This document shows, one piece after another, positions 24,371 to 37,121 of a stretch of DNA of 64,000 nt; the stretch's first letter is position 1, and every line of letters starts with the position of its first letter. This DNA comes from Galeopsis tetrahit (taxonomy: Eukaryota; Streptophyta; Magnoliopsida; Lamiales; Lamiaceae): contig OY776127.1 in NCBI GenBank assembly GCA_963675135.1, forward strand, positions 88,831,182-88,895,181, in the 5' to 3' direction. The notes below the pieces were generated by a model. It was not told where the DNA came from, made no database searches, and worked only from the letters and a program-made list of their open reading frames with translations. The translations under genes were made by a program, and so were the position numbers.

Positions 24371-26042
24371 GCAGGGTAATAATTCTGTGTAACGACTCAC
24401 AGGTGCACCCGAGGGAATCTAAACGTGGAGCTTTTTCATTGGTTCAAGAGTTGCACCGCGGCTCTCCTTCGGTTCTCATGACTGTACCTAATCAAATTTA
24501 ATAAAATACTATTTTCTTATGTAAGTTGTAACGTATCAAAATTATTAAAATATAGTACCATTTTTTATTTATTTATTTATAGATCTCACCCCCTCTTTTC
24601 TAAATTAGTTTTTACACTACAAAAATTAAGACAAAAATCGATCTTAATAAGAGTAATACATACATACCCTTTAAATTAGCGAGAAGGCGTTGTCTGAAGG
24701 GAATAATGTTGGATAGAATAATGATGTTCAAATGAATAGTACATAAGTCAAACATTGTCTTATTACGATATCGAGAACAACATGTCCAGGTAGGTGTGGG
24801 TCCAAACATATGTCTAATTTTATAAATTAAAAAAAAAAAAAATCACTTAGAATAGTTTTTTTTTTTTCATAATTATTTATTATGGTGTCACGTGTAGGGC
24901 TATGTGTAATTGAAGTATGAATGATGAGAGTTTCATTTCATGCCATAATAGGTATCACTCACATGATAATCATAATTAGCAAAATATGTATGTAGGGATC
25001 CCATTTTTTAATCCAGTGTTTTAAATGACATTTATTCATAAAGGTGGGTGAAGTTTTATATAATAAAGTATGACACAAATCTTTAATTTAATAATTTCAT
25101 CATTCAAATTCATTATGTTCATTTTTTCTGATACAAATTTTAATGAATATTAATTAATTTATTAATAATGTAAATTATAAAGTAAGATAAAATAATATGA
25201 ATAGTATTATTTTTAAAAGGAGATCAATGTCATAATAAAATGAACAATTAAAAAGAATGTGGAAATAATAAATTTGAACAAAAGGAAAATGAATTTCGGT
25301 AGTAAAGGTGTAGTATGCATAATATAAAAGTTGTGAATAAATTCTATAAAAAAACAAAATTCGACAACCTTTTTCATAAAAATAATAATATTAAGAGAAT
25401 CAATGACGTTTTGCTGGTACCAACTTATAATGGGGTTTGGCTCTTTGCATATATGTAACTGCAAATTGTTGAAAACGGAAAAAATCAAAGACCTTTTTCT
25501 GAAAAATAAGAGAAAAATCTGCAAAATTGAATGACTTTTTTTAGAAAAATTAGAGAAAATCCCGCAAGATTCAATGACTTTAAAAATATATATATAAAAA
25601 AAAGCAAGAGAAATCAATGGCATTGTTGGTACCAACTCGTAATGTGGCTTTTTCCCTTGCATAAATACAAAAAACAATTTGCATTAATTAAAATATATCA
25701 GTTTTAAATTTGATTCTATCACTTTACAAGCGGGGCCACATAAAATGGAAGAGAAGATAAGATCATAATAATAATTTATTGAGTAAGTCTTAATCTCTTA
25801 TACACCAATCGCACAGTATAACTATACATTATGCATATACATTCAATTATGTGAATTAATTAAGATATATCGGTATTAAATTTGATACCATCACCATTGA
25901 GCACTAATCCACATAAAAAGATAGAGAAGATAAGACCGTCATAAACAATTAAACATAATAAAAGTGAGTTAATAATACGTAGTTCAGTCACACTTATGTA
26001 CAACTAATATTAATGTTCTATAGAAACAATTAATACGGAGTA

Positions 26043-26221
26043 CTCCCTCCGTTCCTCTTTCATTTGATGGAACGAAGTTTAAAGAAAAAATATAATAATT
26101 AGAGTCTTGAAGGTAATTTTATAAATTTTTATATATAAAGTAGTTTGATTAAGTGTATGGTGGACCTCAAAAGATATATATTGTGAGAGTAACTATGAAA
26201 ACTTTTTAGAAATGGAGGTAG
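26043..26221. mobile_element. Stowaway-like MITE
   Basis: The left end, CTCCCTCCGTTCC, follows TA (26041-26042). The right end, AATGGAGGTAG, precedes TA (26222-26223). This fits the Tc1/mariner Stowaway inverted repeat and TA target duplication. About 180 bp, with no coding capacity. Confidence 0.7.
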
Positions 26222-27269
26222 TATTATTTAGTGAAATCAAATACTATTATTTTTATTCGGTGAAATATGTTGTATGCGATGCAACTAGTGTATACAATGA
26301 TGTATCACAATCGTGTATTGAGTAAGTCTTGCACACTAGTTACACGGTGTAACAATACATAACTATTACGGAATGCATGTTAGTGAAAATTACTAATAAT
26401 AACATATTAGAAGTACATTTTAGTAAACAATTGGATTACATGATGCATCATTTAAAATTATACTTGAATTACATGATTTACAAAGTCTTAATTTATTTGT
26501 ATGTCCCGACTCACTATATGATTTCATCGCATCTATTTTTATTATGTTAAAACTCAAAAGCATCCCTTTTAATTTTAAAAACCTTGAAAACATACCATTT
26601 TGTAGGTTTGAGATAACTTGTTATTCCATTTACAAATTAGAGGGAGTTTCTCTAAAAGATAAACCATAATTGAAACTTAAATGTATCTTTACATAAAATT
26701 TCTCTATAAATTTATAATAAAATGGCTAATAATCAAGAATTAAAATTAAATTAAGAAGCGCACAACGTGACATATTTTTCATGATACATAGGAGTAAGAT
26801 GTAATTAATAGATACATATGATATGAATTTTTATATAGTTGAGATACTCTGTGGTCAAACTTGCCCTTTTTGGAATAGTGATGGGACCATATTGACCTTA
26901 AAGAAAAACATATATTCCAAATTAGTGCCAACATAAACACATAATGACTATATTTACTTTAGAATCCTACTTATATTTTACTTGTAAGAAGAATCTAAAG
27001 ACTACTTTTGCTCTTCAGGCCATTCATAGCAAGCTTTTAGTTGTTAGATTCTAGAATATCATTGTTTAATTTTTAAATAATTTGTACTTTTATTCTAGTA
27101 TCTCCTATTTTAAAAATAGTGTTTCAGCCCAATCAACATGAATATTGCATGTGTTGTTGATGTGGTCACCATTTTTATCAATTAATGTGTAATATAACAA
27201 TAAATCAAATGAGAGAAATACGTACCCACTTAATATTGAATAACCTTCAATTAGAATAAAATTAATGTA

Positions 27270-27650
27270 ATATATATTCATGTAATTTAAAAACTTTATT
27301 ATTATAATATTATTAAACAGGTCAGGTAATTTAGAAACTTTATTATTATCATTACTATATAGGAGTATAATATAGGTCGTATAATTTACGTAATCGTCCT
27401 GACATTTTATAGAAAATCATCATGTATACATGTAATTTACAAACTTAATTTAGTATATTATTACTATTAAATCGGTCAAATAATTTATGTAATCACCCTG
27501 ACCCTTATATAGAAAAGCTAGCATCTAATTAACAAATTGTATATTCATGTAATTTAGAAACTTTATTATATTGTCAAAAAATACTTAATTATCTATCATT
27601 AAATAAGTTAAACATTTACGTAATCATCCGGATTCTTATTTAGAAAATGA
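27270..27650. repeat. three diverged tandem copies of an about 125-150 bp unit
   Basis: CATGTAATTTA followed by AAACTT(TATT) recurs near 27280, 27429 and 27553. Each copy continues to a shared block resembling AATTTACGTAATCATCCTGA then CTTATATAGAAAA. This is a degenerate local repeat just downstream of the PHYLLO 3' end. Confidence 0.65.
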
Positions 27651-27922
27651 AATCTAAAGATGTTCTGAAAAATCTGATTAAATAAAATCGTCTCAAGATT
27701 AATAAATTAGTTTAAAGTAAGTGAGAAAATTTATATTTGTTTCACAGCACATACATGACATAAAACGGTCATAAAAATATTATCTGAAAATTGGTGATTT
27801 TTTTCCCCAATTAAACCATCATTATTCGAGTCATATATATAAAGAAATTAAGCGAGACATCATTAGAAATGGAAATAAATTATTACTGCAGCTGATGCAC
27901 AATGATCTCCATTGAAAAGCAA

Positions 27923-30900
27923 CTAACTAGTCTTTATAAACCGTGTTATAGCAGTTATAACAGCAAGGGGATTCTCAAGATGGACTGCATGTCCTGCATC
28001 TGGGATTTCAAAAACCGGAGGCCAAACGCTACCTTCCTTTTCGTGGTCGATTTTAGTGTACATTTCACGAGCGATTGCCTTGAACTTGACATCCTTTTCT
28101 CCCACAATGAGCTGAAGTGGCACTTTGCAGTGCTTCAGATCCTCCCACAGTGATCTATAACGAGAAAGAAAAGCATGAGAATGATCGACTTGTAATGGAA
28201 TTATGTTGTTGTCTAGGAACTTACGGTTGTCTTCCGATGCTCAAGTCAGACAGAAGTTTTCCAAGAGTGTGTAAGTCATCGTGTTGCAAACGATTGTTCG
28301 CTATCTGCTTGAAGTGGGGATGAATTCTCAAGCTGCATAAGCAGAATGTTCGTATGTATATTCAACGGCAAAGTTCAACAAAATAGTCTGGAAAAAGGAA
28401 ACCATAACAACCAATTACCTAGTCCACAGTTCTTCAGAATACCAGGCATCTATAAAAAAATCTAGGCCATTTGAGACTAGCGTGCTAGCTCTGAAGTCGT
28501 CTTTCACTTTACGTATTGTTCTTGCATCGTCGTCTATCAAACCTGGGCTTCCAGAAATTATCACGGCTCGCTCAACCTTTAGAAAGGTAGGACATTGTCA
28601 GATACTATTGATCAATTGAAAGATTAAAACAAAATACGGTACAGACCTTATTGCTGCATTTTAGGGCTGTGTATAAAGAGATCCTAGCTCCCATTGAGTA
28701 CCCAACAAGTGTAACTTTTCCAGGAGAAAGATCGTTCAACACCTTGCACAGGATATCACTCACCACATCAATTGATAAGTTGGGTCGCTCCGAACCATTT
28801 TTACCATGATATTGCAATTTTGACCCACCATGACCAGGAAGGTCAACTGCAATGCATCGTGTGGAGCTTGATATGGCCTTCATGATCGGGACCCAATCTT
28901 CCCCAGTTCCGAGAAATCCATGAAGAAACACAACTGCACTACCCTGCATACATATGAAAGATGTATATATGATTATTTTGGATAATATCAAGTAAATATT
29001 GATAAAGGTGAAGTTTTTTTTAACTTACATCATTGCTTTCCCCAGTTTCGAACACGTTTATGGAAAACGAAGCTTCCTCTGTATCAACTGCTATTTGGTA
29101 TTCCTTCACGTGTGCCTGAACAGAGTTTCTGATAACAGCTTCGGGATTTATTCGACATTTCTGGAGGAAATGGCCAGCATCAACAGCATCTGCCTCTACA
29201 AAGCCATGTTCTGGATTGAAATGGATATTTAGAGGATCAGCTGTTACTTCTTCCTTAAACCACCTGTAAGTTCCGAAACCATGTGCTATCGATGATTGTG
29301 GTTCCTTGTTCATCAACTTTTGCATCTCAGCATTTTGCATGTCCAGATAACATGCAAATTGGATGTAAGCAGACAAACCGAGTCCACTCTCAAATGCAGC
29401 ACTGAGGATTGCCATCTTTCCGTGCTGCTGAGCCCATCGTGCAACTAATGCTGCTTTTTCAAAACCTCCAATTACACTTGGTTTGATAACCTGGACAAAA
29501 TTATGAAAAAAATCATCAAATTTCCAAGAAACAGAGCAATAGTTTCTGGATCGAGTTTGGTAATAATACATGTACTTGAGACAGTTCGATTGAAACTGAT
29601 TTAAAATAAGTTTTAGGACAGAGTGCTCGCACTTACAACTGCAGTTACTCCTGAGTTGGTGTATTTCTGAAGGACCTCAAGAGGATTCCTGGTGGTAGAG
29701 TTGATAGTTTCATCCAAAGCAACTGGTAAGCCAGTTTCTTTGCAGAATCTCACTATATCATCTTCGTTATCAATTGGCTCCTGAAACAAGACAACATTTA
29801 TTGAAAGACTGATGGAAATGCCAAAATCTTGTTGCAGAGAACCTTGTTTGAAAGCATGATTTCATATTGAACAAAGATGCTTCATAATATACCTCAATAT
29901 ACTGCAGGCAGCAATCTTTGACAGAGGAAGCAAATTTAACAGCTGCATCATAAGTCCATTTTCTATTAGCATCTGCACGGAGTACAATATGCTTCCCCAC
30001 CTTTCTTCTCACTTCTTGTATTGCAGCGATATCTTCATCAGGATCTTCCCTACGAGCCACCTACGACACAACATTTTAAAGCTGATATTTCCAATATATT
30101 GGAAACGGAGCATTTTAAAAATTTGTAATTTGCAAAGATTATTACTTTAATTTTTAAGGCAGTAAACCCCTCAGCAACAAGTGTGGATGCAATGAAAGCT
30201 GTGTCCTCGGGACTCCCGTAAGAGTCAATGAGAGCACAAATTTGAACGGCAGATGAGCTCTTGGACAAGTCTTCTCTCGACGGACGAAGTATATCCAATA
30301 CACTGCTACCATGTCTACTTGCAATTGCACTGAGGATGGCCATCTCTAATCCACATCTGACACTGGGAAAGATTGAGCCCGGCTGTAGTATATTTGATAA
30401 GTTAAAGCACTCATAAAGAAAGAACTATCGTGATAGACACTCCTAACTATATCATAATTTTGGGCACTAAGAGATGAGCTAATAAAGATTGAAATAGGCC
30501 TACCGGAATTCCTAAAGTGTTCCATATCCAAGAGGAGAATGAATACTTCAACAGAGGTAGGATGTTACTAATTGTATTCCCTTCTATGGTATGAACAAGA
30601 AACCGAAGTTGCTCTTCCACATCGAGCAAGTTTTCTTTGTGGATTTCAAGAGGTGCAACCTGTGTTTTAGCATCAATGAGGATTACGATCTAAAACGTGA
30701 CTTTGTTATAAAAACATGGAGAATGCACATGCAGATATATTATATAATTGAAGCTGCTTCAAAGATAGACGATAAAATCAGAGTTTGAGTCATACCTCAC
30801 CAAATCCAGTACTACCATCTTCAAAAGCCAGGCGTATAATGAAACCCTGTCTATAGGATGGGGTGTTGTCGGAATTCCTGGAAGCTGAAGTAGGTGGGGC

Positions 30901-33900
30901 ATTTAACAGAACCCTGCCATAATTTGGAAAATGACAAAAGTTATTATTTGCTTTCTAGTTGTTGTATGTGATAATTCTACTTGTCTATTACCAAGCTTAC
31001 CGATATAGGGAGTATTCCACCTTATTGATTTTGCAATTTGTGGGGCATTGCAAGGTGGAATCTGCGATTGAAAGCTTTGAGATGAGATTCATAGCATGAT
31101 CTGAGGCATGGTGAGTAAAATTCCGCAAATTGCTGAGAAGATGCACACAATGTATCAGTATATGAGAAAAAGTGATGCTTTGTTAATTTGGGGAAGTGAG
31201 TTTCTCAAAAGCAGACAACCTATGAAATGCGACATTGGTATCAATTTCACTCTCAACTTCGACTATGCAATCAATGTCTTCTCTTTGAGAAGTGAACAAT
31301 GCGTCCTGCAATTCTCCTTTTGTTTTCACTTGTACATGCTTCACACTGCACAAAATTTATTACATATATCAACTAATCAGGTGGTTGATTTTCAATTCAG
31401 ACCCCAAGAATTCAATATTAGAAAGTCTAAATATCTCAAAAGAGCTGCTATTCTTACCCATGTGCAGAACATAGATCACGTAGCGAAACATTGTGAGATG
31501 TGTAAAAGAACTTATCCATTATGCTTCTGTCTATCGTACTTGCAACGGGTAGCTGACTAAATATTGCACCACCATGATTGTTCACAACAACTATGACCAT
31601 CGGCTTGCGGGATTTCCTTTTAGAAGGAAATATATGTATTATTAGAGGTGACTAAAAGTATATGTTAAAACAAGAAATGAGCAGTTTGATCTAAGTAATT
31701 GAAGGATATAACATGGAATTTTCCAATACTGCCATTCATATCATATACTGAATAGGTAAAAAAAAACATAAAATGAATGATTTTATGAACAAAAGTAGAC
31801 AACATTCAAGTGCTTGCCTGTATTAGAAAGAACAGGCAACTTCAAAACTATGTAGACATATTTAAGACGATGTGAAACAGAAGACTGGTAGTTAGAAAAC
31901 AAACTAAAATTCTAGAGGAAATGACAGACAGAAAGGTCTACCGGTCTCTTAGTAGTGCCAATCCATTGGTATCATGAAGAAATGAAACATCTCCCATCAC
32001 CATAAGCACCTGATGTAACAAAGAAATACAAGATAATCCAATCGGTCATTTACTGGTAAAATGAAAATAAGGTAATCAGAAGTTACGAATAATCATTAGT
32101 AGTGAACAATTAAAGTTTGTAATAAGAAAGTTTTCCAACAAACAGTTATCATATCAAATTTAAGTTAGGGACAACTATCTTGTAAAACTTTGATATGTTT
32201 TAATGTCCGTGTATGCTAATATACAAATATTTTGATGAGACAATTATATAAGGAAAATAATCAAAGACTTACTCGTTTGTTGCAGCCAACTGCAAATCCG
32301 ATAGCAGTGCTAATTAAACCATCAATACCACTAGCTCCTCTATTTCCAGTAACCTGAACCCAATGGCATGGTAAACCAGAGCTCAACACCAAGGAAGCAT
32401 TATGGCTGCATTGCACCCAATTACTCCCGTACATGTCAGCATCACGCACTGGCATGCTGTTTCCGAAAAATAAAGCAGATCCACAACGAAGTGTTTCAAA
32501 TATTTTTCGTGCAACATAAGGTTCAGTCAGCGATTTCTCAGAACTAATAAATGATGATATCTCCCCAGCAGCCTATAGAAGAGAGGAGAATGTCAATATA
32601 ATGCATTGCAAAAGGAGACGAAAAACATCTGTAAAGTCTTTCTTCTACTTACAAGTTGTATATATTTAGAAACAAGTAAGGTCAACATGGTATTGGAAAT
32701 GCCTAAATATCTTTAAAGAAAAATGGCCCTATGTTAGCATACCATCATGTCCAATCCTTGTATTGATTCCCTCCATCTCTTGCTTACATCTGGATTGCAA
32801 CATTTAATCACACAGTCACTGAACTGAGAGACAGTACTTTGGATTCTGTGTGTCATGATATGGGAAGGATCATGACGACCTGGATGATCATCGACCAGAA
32901 TATAAGAGCTAGGTGAGCATTGCTCTATCATTTGAGATATGCGTCTACCTGTTATTCGACTTCCAATCTGATATTTTAACAAAGAAAGGAAATAAGGACT
33001 TCAGCAGCATTAACCAAATAAGTCATGTTAGATCAAAATGTATACTAGGTTCTTACGATTTTACTTCTCAAATTGCATGTCTCAAACAACACGAGGATGC
33101 ATTGAAAGTTGACTTAAACTCGTTATTTTCTAGGTCCTTAATGCATGATATCCAAAGCTTATTCATTTGTCAAACTATATAGGTAAGATATTGAGCATAC
33201 CTGGACTATCACATCAGCCTGCATCCAAGCTCTGACAGAATCTGACATTAACAGTTGATCGAGCTGATCAATGAATAATATGTCCTTTCTGTCAAGAAAC
33301 GATGACAAGTACTTCCTCAATCGTAAACCTGATTGCACATCGACGACAACTGGCCACATCAAGTGTTTAGCCAACACAAGAGCTGCCCACATGTCATCTT
33401 CTTTGTGAATGGAACCTAACACTAAAATCCCATGGTTTGCCCCATGAATCAATTCGAGGACTTCACTCATTTGCCAGTGCATGTCGTTACATGATAAAGA
33501 TTTCTGTGATGGAATGTATCTGGTGAATGGTTCAGCATTAGACATCCAAACATCTAACCCACTTAAACATTTACGATTCCAACTTTTTGGACTGTTTGCC
33601 AGCGGTTCTCGGAAAGGGCAGTTGATATGTATAGGACCATTTGGTGATGATGTTGCTTTAGATACTGCAGAGTCGATTGTGGTGAGAACCAGTCTTGCAG
33701 AAACTTCATCAGTAGGAGGAGGAAGACTGAAAAATTGCCTCACAAATGTTCCATAATGATTGACCTAAAAGATTTTATTGTAGCTCCTCAACTATTAGAC
33801 ATTTGTATTTAGTATGAAACTATTAAAAGCAATTGAATATAGAAGCGAGATGGTTTTTACTTGATTGATTGCTTGGTTTGCCCCAACATCTACCAGCTCG

Positions 33901-36900
33901 GGAGGACGGTCTGCTGTAAGTAACAGCATTGGTACAAAACTCTGACTAGCCTCCACAACCTGTATATGGCAGAATAAATTACATGAGAAAAATAGTAACT
34001 GAATTAGCTAAAATAGTATTGAAATACGTAATTGAAAAATGTAAGTAAATGGAATATATTAATAGCATAAGATCTTCTTGAACTGAGCGCAGCGGGTCCA
34101 GTTAGAGTTTATATTATGAAAGATATGGTCTATATCTTTATGGTGCTAATTATTAACTGAAAAAGTCTAGTATCGTCTGAACATCTGTTGGAAAGTATGA
34201 TTACTCAAGGAAAAATGTAAGCAATTATAGTTATGGAAGTGTTGAACTCACGGCAGGAAAAAGATTTGTGACTGCAGTGCCTGATGAAGTTATGATGACT
34301 GCTGGTTTCTGTGAACCTTTGGCATAACCAAGTGCATGGAATGCGAGGGAGCGTTCATCGATGCATGCAATACAAGTTGTAAGGGGGTGACTAGCAGCAG
34401 CAATAGTCAGGGGTGATGATCTTGATCCAGGAGCTACACAAAAATACTAGATAACAAATAATTAGAGAAGTTGAAAATTACAGGCCAAGAAAAGTTTCCG
34501 ATATTTAATCTCACCGTTAAACCAAGTCGAGTGCATTCTTCAACTATAAGAGATGCCCACAAAGCATTGATGTTAGGAGAATCTTGAGTGAAATTGCTGA
34601 CGTGATTGGTCTCATCTTCCGGGTGCTGGACAAGATATAAAAGAAAAAATGATTCTATAAAATAAAGCGGAGTATTAGTCAAAATTATCTGACAAAGAGC
34701 TTTACTCCCATGAACTAGTTCATACCATGTTATTTGCAATCGATAGAGTTGATGAAAGCCTGGCAGAGAACTGACTGGATGAAGACGAGGAATCTTGCTG
34801 CAAGAAATATAGGTGCACAATCACGTATTAGTTTGTTTCGTGATAAGCGTACTGGTTTAAATTAATGAAAGAAAAGATTACAGCTAATACGTCTAATAAG
34901 TACCAGGATAAAAGAGATACCAGTTCCAAAGTGTTGACATCAAGATGCTTCCCATCCATTAAGAGAGCATTTATGCGTACCTAACAAATTTTATTACAGA
35001 TTCAACTCACAAACGGTCAACATTAAGATGACTAAATCCTGTGGAACAACAAGATGGGGGAAAAAGCTAGCATATGGAAATAAAACATTGATTTTCCTTG
35101 AAAAAAACCTTGTATGTTTCCTTGATTCAGAAGAAACATCAAGAAAAATAGAAGATAAGCAACAGGTACAAATATTGCAGAATAAATAATGATGATTTTA
35201 CTTCCAGAAGAAGTTGAGTTTCCTCTTTACCATTTTCCCATGTTTTTCTGCATTGCTGAGCTTCAAAAGAGATGCGCGAATAAACTGGCTACCAGTTAAA
35301 CAGGAATGTCTGGCCTGAAACAAGAAAAAATGGATGGGAAACAAGAAGTAAAGAAATAATATTTGAAAAATATATCAGGCTGGTTTTTAAAAACAGTTAG
35401 GTGGAAAAATTACTTCGCAAAAGTTCAGCAAATAAAATTATGAGACTAAAAGAATTTGTGAATAAGCAAATTTGGGAGGCAGAAGGCATCAACGTTGTAT
35501 TACCTGGTCAAAAGTCTTCTCAAATGTATGGACGGCTTCACTAAACGTACACATTGAAGAGTCATCCCATGCCAGTGTCACGGATAAGAAAGAGATATCT
35601 TCAAATTCATCTAACTCAATCTGTTGAGAATGTAATCTCATTATAGATGACGGAGCAGAAACATTTCAAGATTCTCAAAAACCAAAATTTACTAAGGATA
35701 GTTTGAACATACAAAACAATGATTCATTACCTGTGGAATGAAAAAGTAATAAGAACCACTCTGGCGCTCTATAGTAGACATCTTTGTGTCAAACTCTATA
35801 TCCAAGAACCCATAAGCCTTCGAAGATGTTGATTCTGCTGGAAGATATCTGCAGTAATATCAGGATTACACACAAAAGTTCAGAAATTAATTAAAAAATT
35901 GTAGAAGCTGTTATCAGTTGGGAGCTAAATGAACACTAGCATGGCCTAAGCTTAAGAAGTATTGCAGCAATAAAAAATTGAATAAGTGTACCTCTTTACA
36001 TAACTGCGTTTTCCTGAAGAATTAGGAGCAGAGCCCTTGAAAGTGACAGCTGAACCAATACCAAAAACTCCCCTGGTTCTTCCTAGTGAAAGTGAATTGT
36101 ATGTTGGATTCTCCTTCTCACTGGAAACGAATAATAAAGGATACACCTCTGATGACTCCGGTTGAGAGCAAAACCAGTTCAATGCTTTTGCACTTGGAGG
36201 AACTGCAATCTACGGATATAATATCATCCCAAAATATGATGAATTTCTAATAGAAAATTTCGCACAACACTAATTCAGAACTATGCCATCTTCCGTTATA
36301 CAGAAAAACATACACAACAACACTAACATGTGGGTTCTTCAAGCATTAAAATCCAAAATTTTAGCTACTTTGCAATTTCGTTAACAAGCTTGTGAGGTTC
36401 ATCACACTACACTACATCATCATACGTGGTAAACTTGACGAATTTGAACATGGAAATAGAACCCCATTGATCTCAAAGTGACCAACAGTTTTACAATTAT
36501 GGCGAGCTAGAGTTTTACAATTATATACCACAGTTTGAATATATACATTCTCTTTGAGGAAAATGATCGAACACTCAAACTACAAACAGACAATACCTGA
36601 AATCTGTACATCCCAGTTGAAGAAGAAGAAGGAGGATTTCCCTTCAGCTCCTCAACAGCAGCTTTAATCATATCCAATCCCTGCTCTAAACTAAACGCCG
36701 GTTGCAAATTACGCGTAACGCAAGTGTTAACCAGCAATGCAGCCTCCTTATCGTCCAAGATTCCCATTGAGCTTCTCACAACCTGCAAGATCATACACAT
36801 ATTAGCAAAATAGAAGACAACCCATAAAGCTAAAACCACTGAAAATCAAAATCTTGGAGCATTGGAACCTTGGAAATGGGAATTTGGCGGTTATTGAAGC

Positions 36901-37024
36901 GAATGAAACATGGAAGTGCAGGTTTCAGAAAATGGGTGCGGCTAATTATGGTCTTTTGGTGTGGTTGTAGGTGTGATAGAGGGAAAGGGAGAGTGATTTG
37001 AGAATTCAGAGAGACAGAATCCAT
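27923..37024 (-). CDS. PHYLLO: PHYLLO: plastid MenF(truncated)-MenD-MenC-MenH fusion protein
   Basis: Multifunctional plastid enzyme of phylloquinone (vitamin K1) synthesis: SEPHCHC synthase (MenD), SHCHC synthase (MenH) and o-succinylbenzoate synthase (MenC), behind a MenF (isochorismate synthase) N-terminal module. I placed 28 exons, from 37024-36869 down to 28154-27923. All are in phase, giving 1689 residues (Arabidopsis is about 1715). Residues 1 to about 50 are a Ser/His-rich transit peptide. Residues about 53-310 are MenF-like, with no chorismate-binding half. MenD spans about 353-930: APGSRSSPL, cofactor Glu in VVEASQ (E442) and GD...DTN (D842-N850). MenC spans about 990-1400: KIK (1165-1167), D1197-A-N, E1223-EP, LDE (D1246) and IKP (K1274). 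MenH is about 1426-1689: LHGFLG, GYSMGAR (Ser1508) and DAGHAV (His1668). All key residues are retained, so the gene looks intact. The missing chorismate-binding half must be supplied by separate isochorismate synthases, as in Arabidopsis. Confidence 0.97.
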
Positions 37025-37110
37025 TGGTAATGAGAGTTGCAGTTAGTGCTAAGGCATGAGAGTTGCAGTTAGAACAGGGGAATATATATACACACACTCT
37101 AGCTTCTCGC

Positions 37111-37121
37111 ATTTTATATAA
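37111..37121 (-). promoter_or_regulatory. TATA box of PHYLLO
   Basis: The minus strand reads ATTTATATAAAAT about 90 bp upstream of the PHYLLO ATG, with a short leader. A second TATATATA at 37082-37090 is too close to the ATG to be the likelier choice. Confidence 0.5.

Larger units (their letters stand above)
24371..27922. other. intergenic region between the UBP15-type gene and PHYLLO
   Basis: AT-rich, with no supported gene. It contains a Stowaway MITE at 26043-26221, a diverged tandem repeat at 27270-27650, and a pair of related segments near 25385-25440 and 25605-25660 sharing TTGGTACCAACT. The minus-strand frames at 25175-25677 are low-complexity and repeat-derived. Confidence 0.6.
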
